A stretch of 64,000 nucleotides of DNA from JADFGZ01 sp965222345 (GTDB lineage: Bacteria > Acidobacteriota > Terriglobia > 2-12-FULL-54-10): the NCBI GenBank assembly GCA_965222345.1, contig CBDCTS010000007.1, positions 1,240,001 through 1,304,000 of the forward strand, given 5' to 3'. This document shows positions 34,918 through 43,976 of the stretch, piece by piece (the first letter of the stretch is position 1; each line of letters opens with the position of its first letter). Under the pieces are notes generated by a model. That model was not told where the DNA came from and made no database searches. It saw only the letters and a program-made list of their open reading frames with translations. Position numbers and translations under genes: made by a program.

Positions 34918-35533
34918 GCTTCCGGCGGGCCTGTTTCAGTGAAGCGCCTTTTAACAGTTCGGTTCGAATTCTTTCTTCCGTTTCTTCCACCGACCGCGCA
35001 ATCGACAAGATTTCCGCTTCTTTTTCCTGGGGTACTATGAGGACTCCATCGTCTGATCCGAGGATTATGTCTCCGGGCCGCACCTGCACGCCTCCGATTT
35101 CAACGGGAGCGTTTATCCCGGCCACTTCGACTCGATCCTTTCCCGTACGCATGAACCGGCCGCGACTGAAAATCGGATAGCCGATTTCCACGCTGCGCTT
35201 TACATCCCGGCAAACCCCGTCGATCACGGTTCCGGCGAGGCCCTTTCGATGAGCCACGAGGGTTAATATATCTCCCCAAACGGTGCAATCGAGACGGCCT
35301 GCATTGTCCAGCACCACAACATGGCCTTGGGGCACGTCGTCAATAAAGTCGCCGACGGTGCCCTTTTCCACGCCGACGGGATGGTATTTCACAGTAAAGG
35401 CGCGTCCAGCCGCCTGACAGCCAAACGCAACCGGGGAGATGCCCAGGCAGGTTCCATGCAACCCGCAGCGATCCAGGGCGTCGGAAACCGCCGTGAGCGA
35501 AACTTCCTGAAAGGCTGCAACCAATTCATCCAT
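34862..35533 (-). CDS. RraA/LigK-like aldolase-family protein 2
   Basis: 223 residues from the ATG at 35533, which overlaps the stop of the upstream RraA gene by 8 bases (coupled start); a longer start at 35569 is also possible. The start reads MDELVAAFQEVSLTAVSDALDRCG, the family opening. The active-site motifs are WGDILTLVAHRKGLAGTVIDGVCRDVKR, with both the WGD aspartate and the CRD pair kept. The C-terminal 25 residues are basic. It is the middle of three overlapping RraA genes, only distantly alike in their N-terminal halves, so they may make a hetero-oligomer or serve different substrates. Confidence 0.8.
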   Translation of the reverse strand: MDELVAAFQEVSLTAVSDALDRCGLHGTCLGISPVAFGCQAAGRAFTVKYHPVGVEKGTVGDFIDDVPQGHVVVLDNAGRLDCTVWGDILTLVAHRKGLAGTVIDGVCRDVKRSVEIGYPIFSRGRFMRTGKDRVEVAGINAPVEIGGVQVRPGDIILGSDDGVLIVPQEKEAEILSIARSVEETEERIRTELLKGASLKQARRKHGYHRLQRRQEGGKAEDT

Positions 35534-36233
35534 CTTGTGGCTTCTGTTTCGGGAGAAGCATGGATTCATACGCCATGCCTGCCATCACTTCTCCTACCGG
35601 GCGGCCCGCGCGAACCGCATCGGTCATCGCTTGCTGCCGCAGGGCGATCGCTTCCGCCTCTGCGACCACGCTCTCCGCCTTCTGTCCGGGAATGAACACG
35701 ATCCCGCTGCCGTCGGCGATGACAAAATCCGCAGGTCGCACCGCCACCGCCCCGCATTGAATTTCTTGGTTGAAGGATTCTTGCACGATGCGCCCCCTGG
35801 CGGTAATCGGCACAATACCGCGGGCATACACGGGAAGGCCGATGTCCCGTATTTCATCTACGTCCCTGCAAACCCCGTCAATGATGACTCCCTGGATTTG
35901 CCGGGTTTTGGCGCCGAGGGCAAGAATGCCGCCCCACGATGCGACATCAACCCGTCCCGCGTTATCGACCACCAAAACGTCCCCGGCCTTGGCGGCGTCG
36001 ATCGCCGTGGCACCCAGATGTTGTTTGGGCCGGTCGAGTCCTGCGGGCTTGAGCCGGATCGTTACAACCCGTCCTGCAATTCGAGGACAAGACCAGACGG
36101 GGTGGATTCCGATCACGGCGCCTCGCAGCCCGCATCGGTCCATGGCGTCGGAAACCGTACAGGTGTCCAAACCGAACAGCCGGTCCACAATATCTTTGCC
36201 CATCAGCGATGAACCCTGCCCCTTCTTTCCCAA
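35526..36233 (-). CDS. RraA/LigK-like aldolase-family protein 3
   Basis: 235 residues if the TTG at 36233 is used; GAGGT lies 9 bases upstream and the gene then starts 8 bases after the substrate-binding-protein stop. An internal ATG (36203) is an alternative. The opening LDTCTVSDAMDRCGLRG and the motif IQGVIIDGVCRDVDEIRD are those of the RraA family. The usual WGD or GE(L) aspartate position here reads WGGILALG, so an acidic residue near the active site may be missing. That could mean a different activity or a non-catalytic subunit. Confidence 0.78.
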   Translation of the reverse strand: MGKKGQGSSLMGKDIVDRLFGLDTCTVSDAMDRCGLRGAVIGIHPVWSCPRIAGRVVTIRLKPAGLDRPKQHLGATAIDAAKAGDVLVVDNAGRVDVASWGGILALGAKTRQIQGVIIDGVCRDVDEIRDIGLPVYARGIVPITARGRIVQESFNQEIQCGAVAVRPADFVIADGSGIVFIPGQKAESVVAEAEAIALRQQAMTDAVRAGRPVGEVMAGMAYESMLLPKQKPQDG

Positions 36234-36240
36234 AAACCAA

Positions 36241-37371
36241 TTACCTCAGAAAATCCATCCCCAGTTGCTGGGCTCGCCGGCGAACCGGCAACAACTCCTC
36301 CTTCTGCGTGGGGATGTAGTCGTCCAACCGCGCAGGATCCGGAACGGCCCCTGGATCGGCGGGTGGAACGTCCAGGCGGCGGCTGTTCTGCTGGGTGGCT
36401 GCCGAGAGTCGGGTCTGCACGTCCTTGGTAAGCAACCAATTGATATAGACCTTGGCGGCATTCGGATGCGGAGCCCGGTTGAGGAACTGGATGCCTCCAG
36501 TCCCCGTGCTGGTTGCCCACCCGCTGTCTCCGACGGGCTGGATGTTGATTTTGAGTCCCTGTTCCCGAAAGACAAGAAACGCGTCGGGAACCAGCCCGAT
36601 AGCGATGGGATAACGCCCCCGGATCACCCACTCGGCCTGTTGCCGGAGGTCATTGGATACCACCAAATCCTGGTTCTGCAACAATTCCTTGAGCGCATCT
36701 TCCCCATAGACTATCAGGAAAACCTCCAGCGAATTCAAGCCCGCTCCGCCGCGGGGGTCTTGGATGACTATTTTTCCCTTCCAGCGTGGATTCATCAGAT
36801 CCTTTACTGACGCCAGCTCCGTTTCCGGAATGATGTCGCGGTTTACAAAAGCTAAAAAGGAAATGAAGTTTACAAAGCCAAAAACGTACTTCTTTTCCTT
36901 GTCAAAAAACGCGCCGTCCAGACCGCCGAACCAGGCGTCTTCGTCCACAACCTCGGGCGACAAAAGCAAGGGCCGCACGGGGTCCAATACCCCCTGATAT
37001 TTGGCCTCGTAAACCTGCGGGTCCGGACCGCCGACGCGCAAATCCCAAAGGTGCTGATCCAGCTCTCGCTCACGAAATACTCGAGGCCAAAAGTCTCTCG
37101 AATTAGCTCCCGTGTACTCTACCTTGATTTCAGGGAAGTCTTTTTCAAAAGTCATCAACACGTTTCGCCACGACTCGCGCGTCGGCCCCGAGATCACTAC
37201 CCTGCCCTCCTGCTCGGCCGCTGCCACTGTCTTTTCCCACTCCAGTTCCCATCCCACCTTGGCCGAAGTAGTTGACGAAGAGGCCGCCGGAGGGGACTTC
37301 TCCGCCGGCGCGCAGGCTCCCAGGATCAGCAGGGAGCCAACCGTACAGGAGAGCCATTTCCACAAATCCAT
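36241..37371 (-). CDS. ABC transporter substrate-binding lipoprotein 2 (iron/thiamine-type fold)
   Basis: 376 residues. Lipobox LGAC at C20. The mature part is a class II periplasmic binding fold of the AfuA/FbpA/ThiB type (KDFPEIKVEYTGANSRDFWPRV ... NPRWKGKIVIQDPRGGAGLNS ... APHPNAAKVYINWLL). It is a close paralogue of the gene at 47046, sharing long stretches such as RELxQxLWDLRVGGPDPQVYEA. It starts 5 bases after the Rieske oxygenase stop. Fold relatives bind iron, thiamine or phosphonates; in this setting an aromatic acid is the more likely ligand, but that is inference. Confidence 0.85.
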   Translation of the reverse strand: MDLWKWLSCTVGSLLILGACAPAEKSPPAASSSTTSAKVGWELEWEKTVAAAEQEGRVVISGPTRESWRNVLMTFEKDFPEIKVEYTGANSRDFWPRVFRERELDQHLWDLRVGGPDPQVYEAKYQGVLDPVRPLLLSPEVVDEDAWFGGLDGAFFDKEKKYVFGFVNFISFLAFVNRDIIPETELASVKDLMNPRWKGKIVIQDPRGGAGLNSLEVFLIVYGEDALKELLQNQDLVVSNDLRQQAEWVIRGRYPIAIGLVPDAFLVFREQGLKINIQPVGDSGWATSTGTGGIQFLNRAPHPNAAKVYINWLLTKDVQTRLSAATQQNSRRLDVPPADPGAVPDPARLDDYIPTQKEELLPVRRRAQQLGMDFLR

Positions 37372-37376
37372 TTTTT

Positions 37377-38660
37377 CTACTCCCGGACCTTCGTCTTCCA
37401 GTAGCTTTTCCAGCCCGTGGTCTGTGAGATCATTTCGGAAAGAACCACCAGATGCGGGAACCGATTGGCGCCGGGGTCTCGGATGACATGCATCGGATCG
37501 CCGTCTTGCTGCACCTTGCGGATCATATTCAACAGGAGTCGCCGGGAGGCAATGATCGCCCTGTCCGTTTGCCCCAGATGCTCCTGGGTCCGATCACTAA
37601 TGGGACCCATGCTCTCGGTGGCGTACAGATCATGCTCGGGGAAAAACGAGCCCACTCCGGAAAATGTCTTGTTTTTCATCTCGCCCCGGTTCTGCAAGTA
37701 GCGATTGGCTGCATTGCGGGCCGGGCGATAATTGGAGTCGATGTCTGTCCTGTAGCGCTGTATGAATTTTTCTTTGTCTAAAGGAGCCTCCCTGCTAAAA
37801 ACAATCATGTATTTCCAGTGGTGCTCGTCGTCGATGGGAACGTGCCAGTTGACCAGGTATCCGGCGCCCTGCGTCTCGCCGGGCACGGCGCACAGGTTGG
37901 GCATCACAAAGTTAGAAACGCGCAGGTACCCTTTGTCCTGTGCGACGCCGCGACAGGTTGAAATGCGCAGTCCAAAGTCCGTTTCCTCCACCTCCATCGC
38001 GGGAGCCATGCTCTCGCCAAAAAGTTGATTCGGCGAAGCTCCGCTTCCTTGCACCGTTCGGTAGGGCGTTGGTCTCCCCGCGCCGGCCAGCTTTTCATCC
38101 AACATGCGATGCAGGAAAGAAAGGTGGGCCGGGTCGATGTTGCCTTCGTTTCCCTGAAGATAGTTGCATTCGGAAAACACTTTGTAAACGAACCGATATT
38201 CCTCCGGGACGTTGAGAATCTCATAGGATGGCAGCAAGGGAGGCTCCCCAGGCCCCATATAGGCGAAGATCAGGTTGCCCGCCTCCTGGCAGGGATATGC
38301 TTTGTGGCGGATTTTTTCTTTGAACTGGCTTTCCGTCGGCTCGCCCGGCTGATCCAGGCAGCGGCCACGGACGTCGTAAAGCCATCCATGGTAGAGACAC
38401 CGAAGACCTCCATCCTCCAGGCGGCCGAAGCTCAGATCCGCCCCGCGATGGGAGCAGTGCAGACCCAACAGACCCAACTGCTGCTTTTCGTCCCGAAACA
38501 GCACCAGTTCCTCGCCTAATATTTTGACGGTCAATGGAGGGGCTTGAGGAGGCAGGTCCTGAGAAAGAGCTACCGGCTGCCAATAACGCCTCAGAAGTTC
38601 TCCCCCGGGAGTGCCCGGGCCGGTCTTTGTCAAAACCTCGTTTTCCTTTTTTGTAAGCAT
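37377..38660 (-). CDS. Rieske [2Fe-2S] ring-hydroxylating oxygenase, alpha subunit
   Basis: 427 residues, the usual length for the phthalate-oxygenase group. Rieske ligands C69-x-H71 and C88-x-x-H91 (LHCSHRGADLSFG ... LRCLYHGWLYD). The catalytic iron site has the bridging D176 and ligands H179 and H184 (EGNIDPAHLSFLH). Such single-component-type alpha subunits include phthalate 4,5-dioxygenase and aryl O-demethylases; they use a separate reductase, which is not found in this window. It lies between the ABC permease and a substrate-binding gene, inside the aromatic cluster. Dihydroxylation and O-demethylation cannot be told apart by eye. Confidence 0.9.
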   Translation of the reverse strand: MLTKKENEVLTKTGPGTPGGELLRRYWQPVALSQDLPPQAPPLTVKILGEELVLFRDEKQQLGLLGLHCSHRGADLSFGRLEDGGLRCLYHGWLYDVRGRCLDQPGEPTESQFKEKIRHKAYPCQEAGNLIFAYMGPGEPPLLPSYEILNVPEEYRFVYKVFSECNYLQGNEGNIDPAHLSFLHRMLDEKLAGAGRPTPYRTVQGSGASPNQLFGESMAPAMEVEETDFGLRISTCRGVAQDKGYLRVSNFVMPNLCAVPGETQGAGYLVNWHVPIDDEHHWKYMIVFSREAPLDKEKFIQRYRTDIDSNYRPARNAANRYLQNRGEMKNKTFSGVGSFFPEHDLYATESMGPISDRTQEHLGQTDRAIIASRRLLLNMIRKVQQDGDPMHVIRDPGANRFPHLVVLSEMISQTTGWKSYWKTKVRE

Positions 38661-38776
38661 ACGAGTTTCCTTTAGAGTCCGTTAAAGAGATTGTATCCAG
38701 TAGGCCTACAGATGTAAAACGATCAGCACCCCTGCGGTTTCTACAACCGCGCATAGATACTCTTGTATAACCCCGC

Positions 38777-40498
38777 TCATGTGCGAATACCTAGCTTCAG
38801 ACCAAACAGGCGGGCGAGCAGAGCCACGCCGGAGGTCAGCAGCATGACGATCACGCCAACAACGGCGGCGGCCTCATAGCGGCCGTCCACCATGTAATCC
38901 AATTGGAGCATCGCCAAGGGCCGGTTCTGACTGGTGACCAGCAAGGCGATCCCCGATATATTCCGCGCAGCGGCAATGAAGGCGACCATGCCCACAGTGA
39001 TCAGCACCGGCACCTGGATCGGCAGAATGATTCGGCGAAAGGTGTACAGCCAGGACCCCCCCGCCACCCATGACGCTTCTTCCAATTCCTGCCCCAATTG
39101 CAACAGGTTGCTCTTCACCAGTTGCACGCCCAGGGTCATGCTGCTGATGCCGGTGGCCAGGATCAAAACAAAGATGGTCCCATACAGTGGGCGGAAAACC
39201 GGGGTGTCCAGGAAAAGCCACAGAAAACCAAGCCCCAGGATAATGCCGGGAATCGCAATCGGAAGCCAGGACAGGAAGTCCAGAATCTGTCGTCCCCTGT
39301 ACCGGGTTCGCACCGCAATATAGGCAATCAACGGATAACACAGGATAGCCAAAACAGTTGTGCCTGCACACAGAAGGAGCGTATTTACCAGGGAACGAAG
39401 GAAGATGGGGTCGGCCAACACCCGGCTCCAGTGGCTTAGGGTCCAGGGATCGGGCAGGTTAAAAAAGCCGAAGAGGCGCATACATGTCGCCAGTCCCAGG
39501 AAAAGGACGGGAAGCAAAGTGAAGAAGAACCCAAGCCCAAGCAGGAAAGCGAAGGCCGGCCACTTCCAAGGGCCCAAAGCGAATTGCTGGGACTTGAACT
39601 GTCCTGTTATGGTCGTGTAGCGTCGGCTCCTGCTCCTCTTCTGCTGGAGCAGGATTAAGGGCACCATCGCCACCAGGATCATCACGGCCAAGGCCGTGGC
39701 TGCTCCGTACTGCGGCGGTTCAATCTGCAGAAGCCGGTAGATCATCGTGCTGTACACGTAAAATCTGGACGGCAGCCCTAAAACCTGCTCGATTTCAAAG
39801 GTCTCCAGCAAGTGGATGATGGACATGATCATCACAACCATAATGGCCGGCGACATCACCGGAATAACAATCCGGGCCAGCGTGCGCAGAGGGCCGACCC
39901 CTGCCACCCGGGAAGCCTCTTCCAGGGAAGCATCCATGTTCCGAAGAAAAGGAGTGAGCAGGATGACCTTGACCACGATCGATTTGGTCGCTAAGTGGAC
40001 CCATACGATCCCCCCAAAGGAGTAGATGTTAAAGGGGCCGTTTTCCAAAGAAAAAACCTGCTTCATGGCCTGATTGATGAGCCCGAAGTCGGGGTCCAGC
40101 AACGAAATCCATCCCAAGGTGATGGGCAAGGAAGGAGCAAAAAAGGCGATCCAGAACAGGAATTCGATCCAGCTTTTCCCCGGAACATCGGTTCGTGCCA
40201 GAAGCCACACGATAAAGATAGCCACCGGAAAGGAAATTACCTGAAGGACCAAGGTGAGTTTAAAGGTGTTGAGGACGGCTGTCAGCATCCCCGGCTCTGT
40301 CAGAGCAACCCACCAATTGTCCAGCCCGTAGGCGGACTCTTGCATGGGGCCGGCGACCTGAAAGCTGGTGAGGATGAGCAACAGGAGGGGATAAAGCAGA
40401 ACGAACCCGACCACTCCCAGGACCGCAGTACAGAGAAGGGCTTGAATGTCCAGCCGGGCGGAAAGCCGGAGGAGAAACCCCTGTTTCACTGTGTCCAT
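38777..40498 (-). CDS. ABC transporter permease, fused double-domain (FbpB/AfuB-like)
   Basis: 573 residues from the ATG at 40498, which overlaps the end of the ATPase gene by 13 bases; the longer frame to 40609 would read back into that gene. Two copies of the binding-protein-dependent permease domain, each with the EAA loop (LEEASRVAGVGPLRTLARIVIP at about residue 200 and LEEASWVAGGSWLYTFRRIILP at about 490), separated by a linker, with about 12 membrane segments. One chain therefore supplies both halves of the channel, as in Fe3+ transporters of the Sfu/Fbp/Afu type. It pairs with the ATPase and with one or both binding proteins of the cluster. Confidence 0.9.
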   Translation of the reverse strand: MDTVKQGFLLRLSARLDIQALLCTAVLGVVGFVLLYPLLLLILTSFQVAGPMQESAYGLDNWWVALTEPGMLTAVLNTFKLTLVLQVISFPVAIFIVWLLARTDVPGKSWIEFLFWIAFFAPSLPITLGWISLLDPDFGLINQAMKQVFSLENGPFNIYSFGGIVWVHLATKSIVVKVILLTPFLRNMDASLEEASRVAGVGPLRTLARIVIPVMSPAIMVVMIMSIIHLLETFEIEQVLGLPSRFYVYSTMIYRLLQIEPPQYGAATALAVMILVAMVPLILLQQKRSRSRRYTTITGQFKSQQFALGPWKWPAFAFLLGLGFFFTLLPVLFLGLATCMRLFGFFNLPDPWTLSHWSRVLADPIFLRSLVNTLLLCAGTTVLAILCYPLIAYIAVRTRYRGRQILDFLSWLPIAIPGIILGLGFLWLFLDTPVFRPLYGTIFVLILATGISSMTLGVQLVKSNLLQLGQELEEASWVAGGSWLYTFRRIILPIQVPVLITVGMVAFIAAARNISGIALLVTSQNRPLAMLQLDYMVDGRYEAAAVVGVIVMLLTSGVALLARLFGLKLGIRT

Positions 40499-41589
40499 AC
40501 GCTTAAGGCCGTCGCGGGAAAGTAAAACCGAACGGTTTGGCCCTCGCGGTAAGGGGTCGGGCGGGGAAAGTACAGAACAATTTGCTCTTCTCCCACCTGC
40601 ACAAGGCACTCATGCCGATCCCCCTGAAAGAGCATGGCAACGATTGTTCCCTCCAATTGATTGCCGCTTCCATCGGCTCGCGCCTGGTCCACGATGATGT
40701 CCTCGGGCCGAATGGCTAGCAACACCCTTTGCCCCCTACTCTGGTGGGGAACATAGGCATCCTGGATCAAGAAGGTTCGCTGCGGCTCTCGCGCCAAAAC
40801 CACCTCAACTTGATTCTCCGGGCCAAATCCGGAGATTTGACCCTGAAGGACCACGGACTTACCCAGGAAGTCCCGAATAAAAGGCTTCGCCGGCTTTTCA
40901 TACAACTCTCGCGGGGAGCCCATCTGCATTACCTGTCCGGAATCCATCACAGCGATTCGGTCCGAGATGCTTAGGGCCTCCACCTGATCATGGGTCACAA
41001 AGAGCACCGTGATGCCAACCCTTCGCTGCAATTGTTGCAGCTCCACTCGCATCTGGCTCCGCAGCTTGGCATCCAGGCTGCTGAAAGGCTCATCCAGCAA
41101 AAGAATCTCCGGCTCGTAAACCAAAGCTCTGGCCAGGGCGACGCGCTGCTGCTGGCCGCCGCTCAACAGAGGACCCGGCCGCTCTTGGAATCCCTGGAGG
41201 TTTACAAGCTCCAGCGCTTTCAAAACCCTTTCCGTCAGTTCCCGGCCCCGGACCCCGCGGGCCCGCATCGGGTAGGCTACGTTTTCGAAGACCGTCAAAT
41301 GGGGCCAAATCGCGTAAGATTGGAACACCATGCCCATATTCCGTTCGTGGGGAGAGACGAACACTCTCCGTGGAACGGAAGCCACAGCCTTTTCGCGGAC
41401 ATAAATCTCTCCTTCATCGGGGCGTTCCAGGCCGGTGATAAGCCTTAGGGTGGTGCTCTTGCCGCAGCCGCTGGGACCCAGCAAGGTGAAGATCTCTCCC
41501 TCTTGAACTTCCAGGTTCAATCGATCCACGGCCCTGACGGAGCCGAAAATCCGGCTGACCTGGCACAGCTTGAGGATGCTCCCCCCCAC
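40486..41589 (-). CDS. ABC transporter ATP-binding protein (PotA/FbpC-like)
   Basis: 367 residues from the GTG at 41589, chosen because AAGGAG lies 8 bases upstream; a TTG at 41631 has no such site. It has Walker A (GPSGCGKST, about residues 38-46), a Q-loop (GMVFQSYAIWPH), the signature LSGGQQQRVALARAL, Walker B (LLLDEPFSSLDA) and the switch histidine (LFVTHDQVEAL). A C-terminal TOBE-like domain (RVLLAIRPEDIIVD ... RHECLVQVGEEQIVLYF) is typical of the CUT1/MOI subgroup that moves sugars, polyamines or iron. It drives the adjoining permease. Confidence 0.9.
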   Translation of the reverse strand: MGGSILKLCQVSRIFGSVRAVDRLNLEVQEGEIFTLLGPSGCGKSTTLRLITGLERPDEGEIYVREKAVASVPRRVFVSPHERNMGMVFQSYAIWPHLTVFENVAYPMRARGVRGRELTERVLKALELVNLQGFQERPGPLLSGGQQQRVALARALVYEPEILLLDEPFSSLDAKLRSQMRVELQQLQRRVGITVLFVTHDQVEALSISDRIAVMDSGQVMQMGSPRELYEKPAKPFIRDFLGKSVVLQGQISGFGPENQVEVVLAREPQRTFLIQDAYVPHQSRGQRVLLAIRPEDIIVDQARADGSGNQLEGTIVAMLFQGDRHECLVQVGEEQIVLYFPRPTPYREGQTVRFYFPATALSVWTQ

Positions 41590-41672
41590 CGCAAACTCTC
41601 CTTGGGACAAGGTTGTTTGTTTCTGAAGCAAGCCAGGTAGCTGCCCGAACCTCTAAAACGCCGCCCGGCAAC

Positions 41673-42869
41673 TTAGTCCCGGCTGGGCACCTGGTGCGAC
41701 ATGAAAACTTCCTTCCGCTGTCTCGCCGACTCCATAATTGCCAGCACAACCTCTAATGTGGCCTCTCCCCACCTTCCATCATGGAACACGGGCCGATCCT
41801 CCACCACCGCCTGGTAGAGCTCGTCAATCTCAGCCTCCCTTCCGGTTCGCGCCGGCGGGAGCGGGATTTCTTCCTTGCCGGAATCTCCATAGACGGAGAG
41901 TCCGTTCGGTGACTGCCGGATATCGCCCTGCTCGCAACTGACCAGCGTAAACCCGAAGAAGGGCTGGTGAGGCCGGTCTCCCTTGGCGCCTCGGAGCCAT
42001 TCTCCTTCTCGTTCTCCGGCAAACCTCATGGACTCCTTCAAGGCTGCCTCCTCTTGCTGGGTGGCGCCCTGGAGATTTTTCCTTGCCTTCGGGTTTGTCT
42101 CCGGGTCCCGCGGCTGACCTCCCTCTCCGATCCAGAAGTTAAGCTCGGCCGTATCGAAGTGGCCGTACCCGCTGTACCCCATCAGAGCCGGCGTCCCATC
42201 CTCGAACTCCAGGTATGCTGACCACGCCCCTTCCGCCCGCCTCTGCTTGTCCCAGATGCCGGTCATTGCCCGGAGGCTCCGGACCATGCCGCCCCCGATG
42301 AGCCTCACGATGTCCACCTGATGCGGCCCCTGGTTGAAAACCACGTTCCCTCCCAGCGCGGAATTCAGCTCTTGCGGCATCCGGGGACGGTACATGAACT
42401 CGTTGTAGTAAAAGGTCAGGATCTGTCTCAGCTTGCCGAGCTTGCCGCTCCGGACGATCTCCCTCATCTTTTGGATCGGAGGATCAAAGCTATGCGTATG
42501 GCCGCACAGAAGCTGCACCCCGTTTTTCTCTACCGCCCGGTTCATCGTTTCGCATTCTTCCAGGGAGAGCGCCATCGGTTTTTCCACGATGATGTGCTTT
42601 TTGTGTTCCGCCGCGATGAGCACATGTTCTTTGTGAAGGTGATTCGCCGTGCAGATGTACACGGCGTCCACGTTCTTGCTGCGGCACATATCCTCTATGC
42701 TCTCAAAGGTTTCTCCCCCGAACTCTCGCCGGAACTTCTCCAGCGCGTGCGGCCTGTTCACATCGCATGCCCCAGCGACTTTCGCGCCGGAGTGCCTGGC
42801 CATGTGAGGGAGGATCTGCGTGCTTGCCACTCCCAGCCCTACGATCCCAAAACGCAGCACAGGTGCCAT
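41673..42869 (-). CDS. Gfo/Idh/MocA-family oxidoreductase
   Basis: 398 residues from the ATG at 42869, in a TGATG overlap with the upstream dioxygenase gene. An N-terminal Rossmann domain (LRFGIVGLGVASTQILPHMARHSG) and the family EKP motif (HKKHIIVEKPMALSLEECE) are followed by a C-terminal alpha/beta domain with GPHQVDIVRLIGGG. In aromatic pathways this family includes the dihydrodihydroxyphthalate dehydrogenase Pht4 and the 4-carboxy-2-hydroxymuconate-semialdehyde dehydrogenase LigC. Either role would fit beside a Rieske oxygenase and a LigB-type dioxygenase. Cofactor is NAD(P). Confidence 0.85.
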   Translation of the reverse strand: MAPVLRFGIVGLGVASTQILPHMARHSGAKVAGACDVNRPHALEKFRREFGGETFESIEDMCRSKNVDAVYICTANHLHKEHVLIAAEHKKHIIVEKPMALSLEECETMNRAVEKNGVQLLCGHTHSFDPPIQKMREIVRSGKLGKLRQILTFYYNEFMYRPRMPQELNSALGGNVVFNQGPHQVDIVRLIGGGMVRSLRAMTGIWDKQRRAEGAWSAYLEFEDGTPALMGYSGYGHFDTAELNFWIGEGGQPRDPETNPKARKNLQGATQQEEAALKESMRFAGEREGEWLRGAKGDRPHQPFFGFTLVSCEQGDIRQSPNGLSVYGDSGKEEIPLPPARTGREAEIDELYQAVVEDRPVFHDGRWGEATLEVVLAIMESARQRKEVFMSHQVPSRD

Positions 42870-43825
42870 CAGCGCCACTCCACAAAAGCCATTCCGCAAC
42901 CGGTCCCTGCCGGAGAGCGGTAGGCGGGGATGTAATCAATCAGCTCCATCCGCAGGTGCTCCAAAGCGCCAGCCGTCGCGATCCAGTTTCTGATCTCGGA
43001 TGTTCCCAGTCGCAACTTCTCGACGGGCAGCAGCCCCAGCTTTTCACGGTCCTTGCGCTGCAGGGCGTCCAGCAGCGTAAGGTCCAACGCCTCGTCGATG
43101 ACCACGTGGCTTAAACCTCCGCTGGTAATCACAGCTACCTTCTTGTTGCTGTCCCAGGCCTCAATGGCCGCTCGCAGCGCCTGCCCGAAGGCGTAACAGC
43201 GCCGCGGGGACGGCTGGTTCGGCGGATAAAATGTGTTCAGCATGACGGGAACCATCGGAATGTCGCCTGCCGGAAGGAGTTTGCGATAGACGAAGCTGAA
43301 GGCGTGACCGAGACCGACTTCCCCTCGGAGCCGATTGGAGCAGGCGACGTCAAAACCCTGCTCCACGAAGGATGCAATCAAATGGTCCGCCAGCTCCGTG
43401 TGCGCGTCAAAGCGCATGGGCGCATCCGAGATCCATTCTTCTTCCGCCTGCCGCCACGCGCGACCCGAAGGAACCTGCCGTTTAACGACCGTCAGCGAAC
43501 TTCCCCGGTAAACGCAGAACATCGGCATGTTGTCGTCAAGAAATTGCTCGTGTTGGTCATCCCCCAAAGCGATCATCACGTCCGGAGAGGCCTGCTGGAG
43601 CGTCTGGCGAAGAGTGTCTAACGCCTTCTGCATGGCCTCATGCCGCTCCTGCATTTTCTGTTCGCTGAGTTCCTTCTCCATGCCCGGCTTGGCCTGGCGC
43701 ACGAGGCTTTCGTAGTCAATGCGGGTATCCTTTTGATCTTTTTCCACCAGCAAGGACCACCGGCTGGCCGGGATGTTCAACTGCGGGCTGTGGGGCGTGC
43801 CCAGACCCAGGACAATCTTCGCCAT
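42869..43825 (-). CDS. Class III extradiol ring-cleavage dioxygenase, LigB-like
   Basis: 318 residues, preceded by GAGGAG. The LigB fold is shown by the first iron ligand H12 (LGLGTPHSPQLN), the second-ligand region VMIALGDDQHEQFLDDNMP (H92), and the acid-base histidine motif VITSGGLSHVVID. The final iron glutamate lies in the C-terminal part. Relatives cleave protocatechuate, gallate or 3-O-methylgallate next to the ring hydroxyls with Fe(II) and O2. No LigA-type small subunit gene is nearby, and the protein is too short to be a LigAB fusion, so it may act alone as DesZ-like enzymes do. Confidence 0.87.
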   Translation of the reverse strand: MAKIVLGLGTPHSPQLNIPASRWSLLVEKDQKDTRIDYESLVRQAKPGMEKELSEQKMQERHEAMQKALDTLRQTLQQASPDVMIALGDDQHEQFLDDNMPMFCVYRGSSLTVVKRQVPSGRAWRQAEEEWISDAPMRFDAHTELADHLIASFVEQGFDVACSNRLRGEVGLGHAFSFVYRKLLPAGDIPMVPVMLNTFYPPNQPSPRRCYAFGQALRAAIEAWDSNKKVAVITSGGLSHVVIDEALDLTLLDALQRKDREKLGLLPVEKLRLGTSEIRNWIATAGALEHLRMELIDYIPAYRSPAGTGCGMAFVEWR

Positions 43826-43976
43826 GACTCCTCTTTTCTTCCAGTTTTTTCTTTCACTCCCGAAAAGCGCTTCCTCCCAGCGTCAAAGCGCCGGGTAACC
43901 CTCTACGGCAGCCACGCGCCTGAAGGCGTGCCCTTGACGCACGGGATCGTCACCCTGTCATGCAATCCTCAATTGT

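Noticed and set aside
36241..41589. A plain Fe3+ uptake system
   Set aside because: The transporter fold alone would allow it, but the genes are interleaved and overlap-coupled with the Rieske oxygenase and RraA genes, so an organic substrate is more likely. Iron is not excluded.
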